Below, in pieces: positions 14,199-16,749 of a stretch of DNA of 16,749 nt. A program made the position numbers and the translations under genes. The stretch is taken from assembly GCA_036276235.1 (NCBI GenBank), contig DATBDZ010000443.1, positions 1 through 16,749 on the forward strand. Reading direction: 5' to 3'. A model generated the notes under the pieces. The model was not told the DNA's origin and searched no databases. It worked only from the letters and a program-made list of their open reading frames with translations. The first letter of the stretch is position 1; each line of letters begins with the position of its first letter. The stretch comes from JANWHF01 sp036276235 (lineage in GTDB: Bacteria > Planctomycetota > Phycisphaerae > Tepidisphaerales > Tepidisphaeraceae).

Positions 14199-16749
14199 AT
14201 GAAGATAATTCTCACGCTTTTAATTGCGGCGACATTTACCACTCTCTGCCGCGCCCAAACCCAACCCACCTTCACCTTCGATTGCCGCTTTACCGACAAG
14301 CCGATCACCATCGACGGGAAGGCCGACGAAGACGCCTGGAAGCAGGCGGCGGTCATCGACAATTTCCGCGCGTGGTGGAAGAAGGATGATGATCCGAAAT
14401 CACACGCCGCCACCAAGGCGCGCATGCTTTGGGATCGCGACTATTTTTATTTCTTTGTGGAGATGGAAGACCGCGATCTGATCGACGACAACTTTGAGCA
14501 TCAGGGTCGGCTATGGCTCAAGGATGTGTTTGAGATTTTCTTCCGCCCCGCCGATGACAAGCCGGCTTATTACGAATTTGAGGTGACGCCGCTCAACAAG
14601 ACGCTGGAGCTTTATTTCCCCAGCCGCAATTCCGGCGGGTATGACAAGTACAAGGATTTAACCCACATCAAATGGGAAACCGCCGTACAGCTTCGCGGGA
14701 CGGTGAACAAATCGGACGATCGCGATGAAGGATGGTCGGTTGAGGGCCGCATCCCCTGGCGCGACATGGCGATGACCGGCGGCCGGCCCAACGTCGGCGA
14801 GAAATGGAAATTCGCCTTCCATCGCGGCGATTATTCTTCGGCCAACAAGACCGATGATCTGATGAGCTGCGCGCCGCTGACGAAGCAGGAATTTCACCGC
14901 TACGAAGATTACCCCACCGTGCAATTTGTCGGCCCGCAGACCAGTGCCGCGCCGGGCAGTAGCACGAAGCGCATTGCATGGACAGGCTCGCACGTGGTCG
15001 GCTCGCCGGATGGGCCGCTGCCTTATACCGTCACGCGCGCGTTTGCCAAGTTGAAGCTTTTTCAGCCGCTCTATGTGTCGGAAGAGCCGGGTTCGGACGC
15101 TTTTTTTTTGCTCCAACATTTGGGCAGTTGGTCCGGGCCGGGCCGACTGCTGCGATTCAAAAATGATCCGAATGTCGATTCCGCGCAGACTTTGCTCGAC
15201 ATGGATCGCCTCGCCTACGGGATGACGCTGCATCCTGATTTCGTTCACAACGGCTATCTCTACATCATCAGCAACGGCCCCTCGAGCCAGCCGCGCCCGT
15301 ATAAGGATCGCATCTCGCGCTTCACGGTGGATCGAAAGCCGCCTTATGGCATCGATCCCAAATCCGAGCAGATCATTCTGGAATGGGATTCCAACGGCCA
15401 CGACGGCGGCGATCTTGCCTTCGGCCCCGACGGCTATCTCTATCACGCCTCGGGCGACGGCAGCGCCGACTCCGATGCGAATCTGCGCGGGCAGGACATC
15501 ACGCATCTGAATTCCGCGATGCTGCGGCTCGATGTGGATCATCCCGACGCCGGCAAGGCGTACTCCATTCCCAAAGACAACCCATTCATCAACACGCCCG
15601 GCGCGCGGCCGGAGATCTGGGCCTACGGATTTCGCAACCCATGGCGGATCGCGTTCGATCGTTTCACCGGCGCGCTCTGGGTCGGCCAAAACGGGCAGGA
15701 TTTGTGGGAAGAGGTGTACCTGGTCCACAAGGGCGAAAACTATGGCTGGAGCGTTTACGAAGGAAGCCATCCGTTTAACTTGAATCGCGCCCGCGGGCCG
15801 ACTGGAATCGTCTTTCCCGTCGTCGAGCACCCGCATTCGGAGATGCGCTCGATTTCCGGCGGCGTGGTTTATTACGGCAGCAAACTTCCGCAACTTCGCG
15901 GCGCATACATCTACGGCGACTGGTCCACCGGCCGCATCTGGGGCGTCAAACACGATGGCAAGCAAGTGACATGGCATCAGGAGTTGGCGCGCACGACGCT
16001 GCAGATCGTCGGATTCCGCGAAACAGCCGCCGGCGATCTGCTCGTCGTCGATCAAGGCGGCGGACTTTATTATCTCACTCCCGCGCCAACCGATGCACCG
16101 CATCCAAGCTTTCCAACCAAGCTGAGCGAAACCGGCTTGTTCCGATCGACCAAAGACAACATCCCCGATCCCGCCTTGATCGCCTATGACGTAAACGCCC
16201 CGCTGTGGTCCGACGGCGCGGCCAAGGAGCGATTCATCGCTGTCCCCAACGACGGCAAGCTCGAAATGACCCCCACGCATGGCTGGAATTGCCCAGAGGG
16301 AACGGTTCTCGTCAAAACTTTCTCGCTGGAAACGCAAGCCGGCATGCCGCGCCGAATCGAAACGCGCCTGCTCACCAAACAGCTTGGCCAATGGGTCGGC
16401 TATTCGTATCTCTGGAACGACGACCAAACCGATGCAACGCTGGTGGCCGCTGAGGGGATCGATCGCGATTACTCCGTTCGCGATGCAACTGCACAAGGAG
16501 GCGAGCGCACACAGCGCTGGCATTTTCCAAGCCGCGCCGAGTGCATGACCTGCCACAGCCGCGCGGCCAACTTCGTGCTGGGACTCTCAACGCTCCAACT
16601 CAATCGGGATCACGAGTATGCCGGGATGCGCGAGAATCAATTGAGCCATCTCGAGCGATTGGGAATGCTGAGCGTCGATTACGGCGCGCACGTGCGGCAA
16701 TGGGTCCTGCAGCAGCTTCGCGATTCCGGAAAGACGTTTCACGAAGCCG
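14199..16749 (+). CDS. Secreted CBM9-like / GSDH propeller / cytochrome fusion, cut by window end
   Basis: One open frame of 850 codons runs past the window end. Residues 1-20 are a Sec-type signal (MKIILTLLIAATFTTLCRAQ). Residues ~28-245 look like a CBM9-type carbohydrate-binding domain (ITIDGKADEDAWKQA, ARMLWDRDYFYFFVEMEDRD, KDVFEIFFRP, WSVEGRIPW). Residues ~262-625 form a glucose/sorbosone dehydrogenase-like beta-propeller (HPDFVHNGYLY, DGGDLAFGPDGYLYHASGD, RPEIWAYGFRNPWRIAFD, GENYGWSVYEG). After that comes a region resembling the SO2930/HNE_0200-type cytochromes (LSETGLF, YDVNAPLWSDGAAKERFIAVP), with a haem site CMTCH at 782-786. A PQQ-type sugar oxidation feeding electrons to the haem is plausible but inferred. 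Start: ATG 14199, with AGGA 14 nt upstream at most. A long open frame on the opposite strand (14658-16556) is a codon-bias shadow. Confidence 0.92.
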   Translation, partial: MKIILTLLIAATFTTLCRAQTQPTFTFDCRFTDKPITIDGKADEDAWKQAAVIDNFRAWWKKDDDPKSHAATKARMLWDRDYFYFFVEMEDRDLIDDNFEHQGRLWLKDVFEIFFRPADDKPAYYEFEVTPLNKTLELYFPSRNSGGYDKYKDLTHIKWETAVQLRGTVNKSDDRDEGWSVEGRIPWRDMAMTGGRPNVGEKWKFAFHRGDYSSANKTDDLMSCAPLTKQEFHRYEDYPTVQFVGPQTSAAPGSSTKRIAWTGSHVVGSPDGPLPYTVTRAFAKLKLFQPLYVSEEPGSDAFFLLQHLGSWSGPGRLLRFKNDPNVDSAQTLLDMDRLAYGMTLHPDFVHNGYLYIISNGPSSQPRPYKDRISRFTVDRKPPYGIDPKSEQIILEWDSNGHDGGDLAFGPDGYLYHASGDGSADSDANLRGQDITHLNSAMLRLDVDHPDAGKAYSIPKDNPFINTPGARPEIWAYGFRNPWRIAFDRFTGALWVGQNGQDLWEEVYLVHKGENYGWSVYEGSHPFNLNRARGPTGIVFPVVEHPHSEMRSISGGVVYYGSKLPQLRGAYIYGDWSTGRIWGVKHDGKQVTWHQELARTTLQIVGFRETAAGDLLVVDQGGGLYYLTPAPTDAPHPSFPTKLSETGLFRSTKDNIPDPALIAYDVNAPLWSDGAAKERFIAVPNDGKLEMTPTHGWNCPEGTVLVKTFSLETQAGMPRRIETRLLTKQLGQWVGYSYLWNDDQTDATLVAAEGIDRDYSVRDATAQGGERTQRWHFPSRAECMTCHSRAANFVLGLSTLQLNRDHEYAGMRENQLSHLERLGMLSVDYGAHVRQWVLQQLRDSGKTFHEA

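Noticed and set aside
14658..16556. 632-codon open frame on the minus strand
   Set aside because: It lies wholly opposite the clearly recognisable secreted fusion gene on the + strand, has Arg/Ala-rich low-complexity translation and no family motifs. Codon bias on the coding strand suppresses stops on the other.

Overview
The window looks like a chromosomal segment of a planctomycete, most likely of the Phycisphaerae type. The evidence is a DUF1553/DUF1549 gene followed by a DUF1501 gene, small membrane proteins ending in a CxxCGYDLRAT...CPEC zinc ribbon, several secreted haem-c proteins, and a dense population of palindromic spacer repeats. There are no rRNA, tRNA, CRISPR, IS or phage genes, and I found no obvious pseudogene. 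Lineage is inferred from gene content only.

Layout. 31-1632 (-) is a multi-pass membrane protein. It is divergent from 1779-3335 (+), a membrane-anchored di-haem cytochrome c peroxidase/MauG-like protein, which is followed 14 nt later by an MsbA-type ABC exporter (3350-5221, +). Convergent to that is a PlsC-type acyltransferase (5273-6493, -). Then come a small zinc-ribbon membrane protein (6720-7025, -), the DUF1501 protein (7140-8582, -) and the DUF1549/DUF1553 haem protein (8663-10750, -). The last two are read as one unit from a good sigma70-like promoter at 10762-10790. From 10906 onward everything is on the + strand: a PLP enzyme of the D-threonine aldolase/D-serine dehydratase family, a renal-type membrane dipeptidase, a RidA-family protein, and a large secreted fusion of CBM9-like, glucose/sorbosone-dehydrogenase propeller and cytochrome domains that runs off the window end.

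How the genes may work together. The PLP enzyme, dipeptidase and RidA form a plausible D-amino-acid salvage module. A dipeptidase could release D-amino acids from peptides, a D-serine dehydratase-like enzyme would make 2-aminoacrylate, and RidA is known to hydrolyse that intermediate. The haem proteins are exported and probably belong to periplasmic redox or polysaccharide-related chemistry, as is usual for planctomycetes; their substrates cannot be read from the sequence.

The most unusual content is in the spacers. Every same-strand gap longer than 60 nt holds an inverted-repeat element, which usually begins only 2-27 nt after a stop codon. The two divergent promoter gaps hold none of these families. 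Several distinct repeat families are present. One, built of 7-nt units of the form AATGACN, ends exactly on, and supplies, the start codons of both the dipeptidase and the RidA gene. It forms a ladder of ATGA start/stop overlaps opposite a complementary arm that can pair in more than one register. A second family (G/C-rich, about 110-119 bp) occurs once in a spacer and once, nearly identical in its core, in frame inside the dipeptidase gene.
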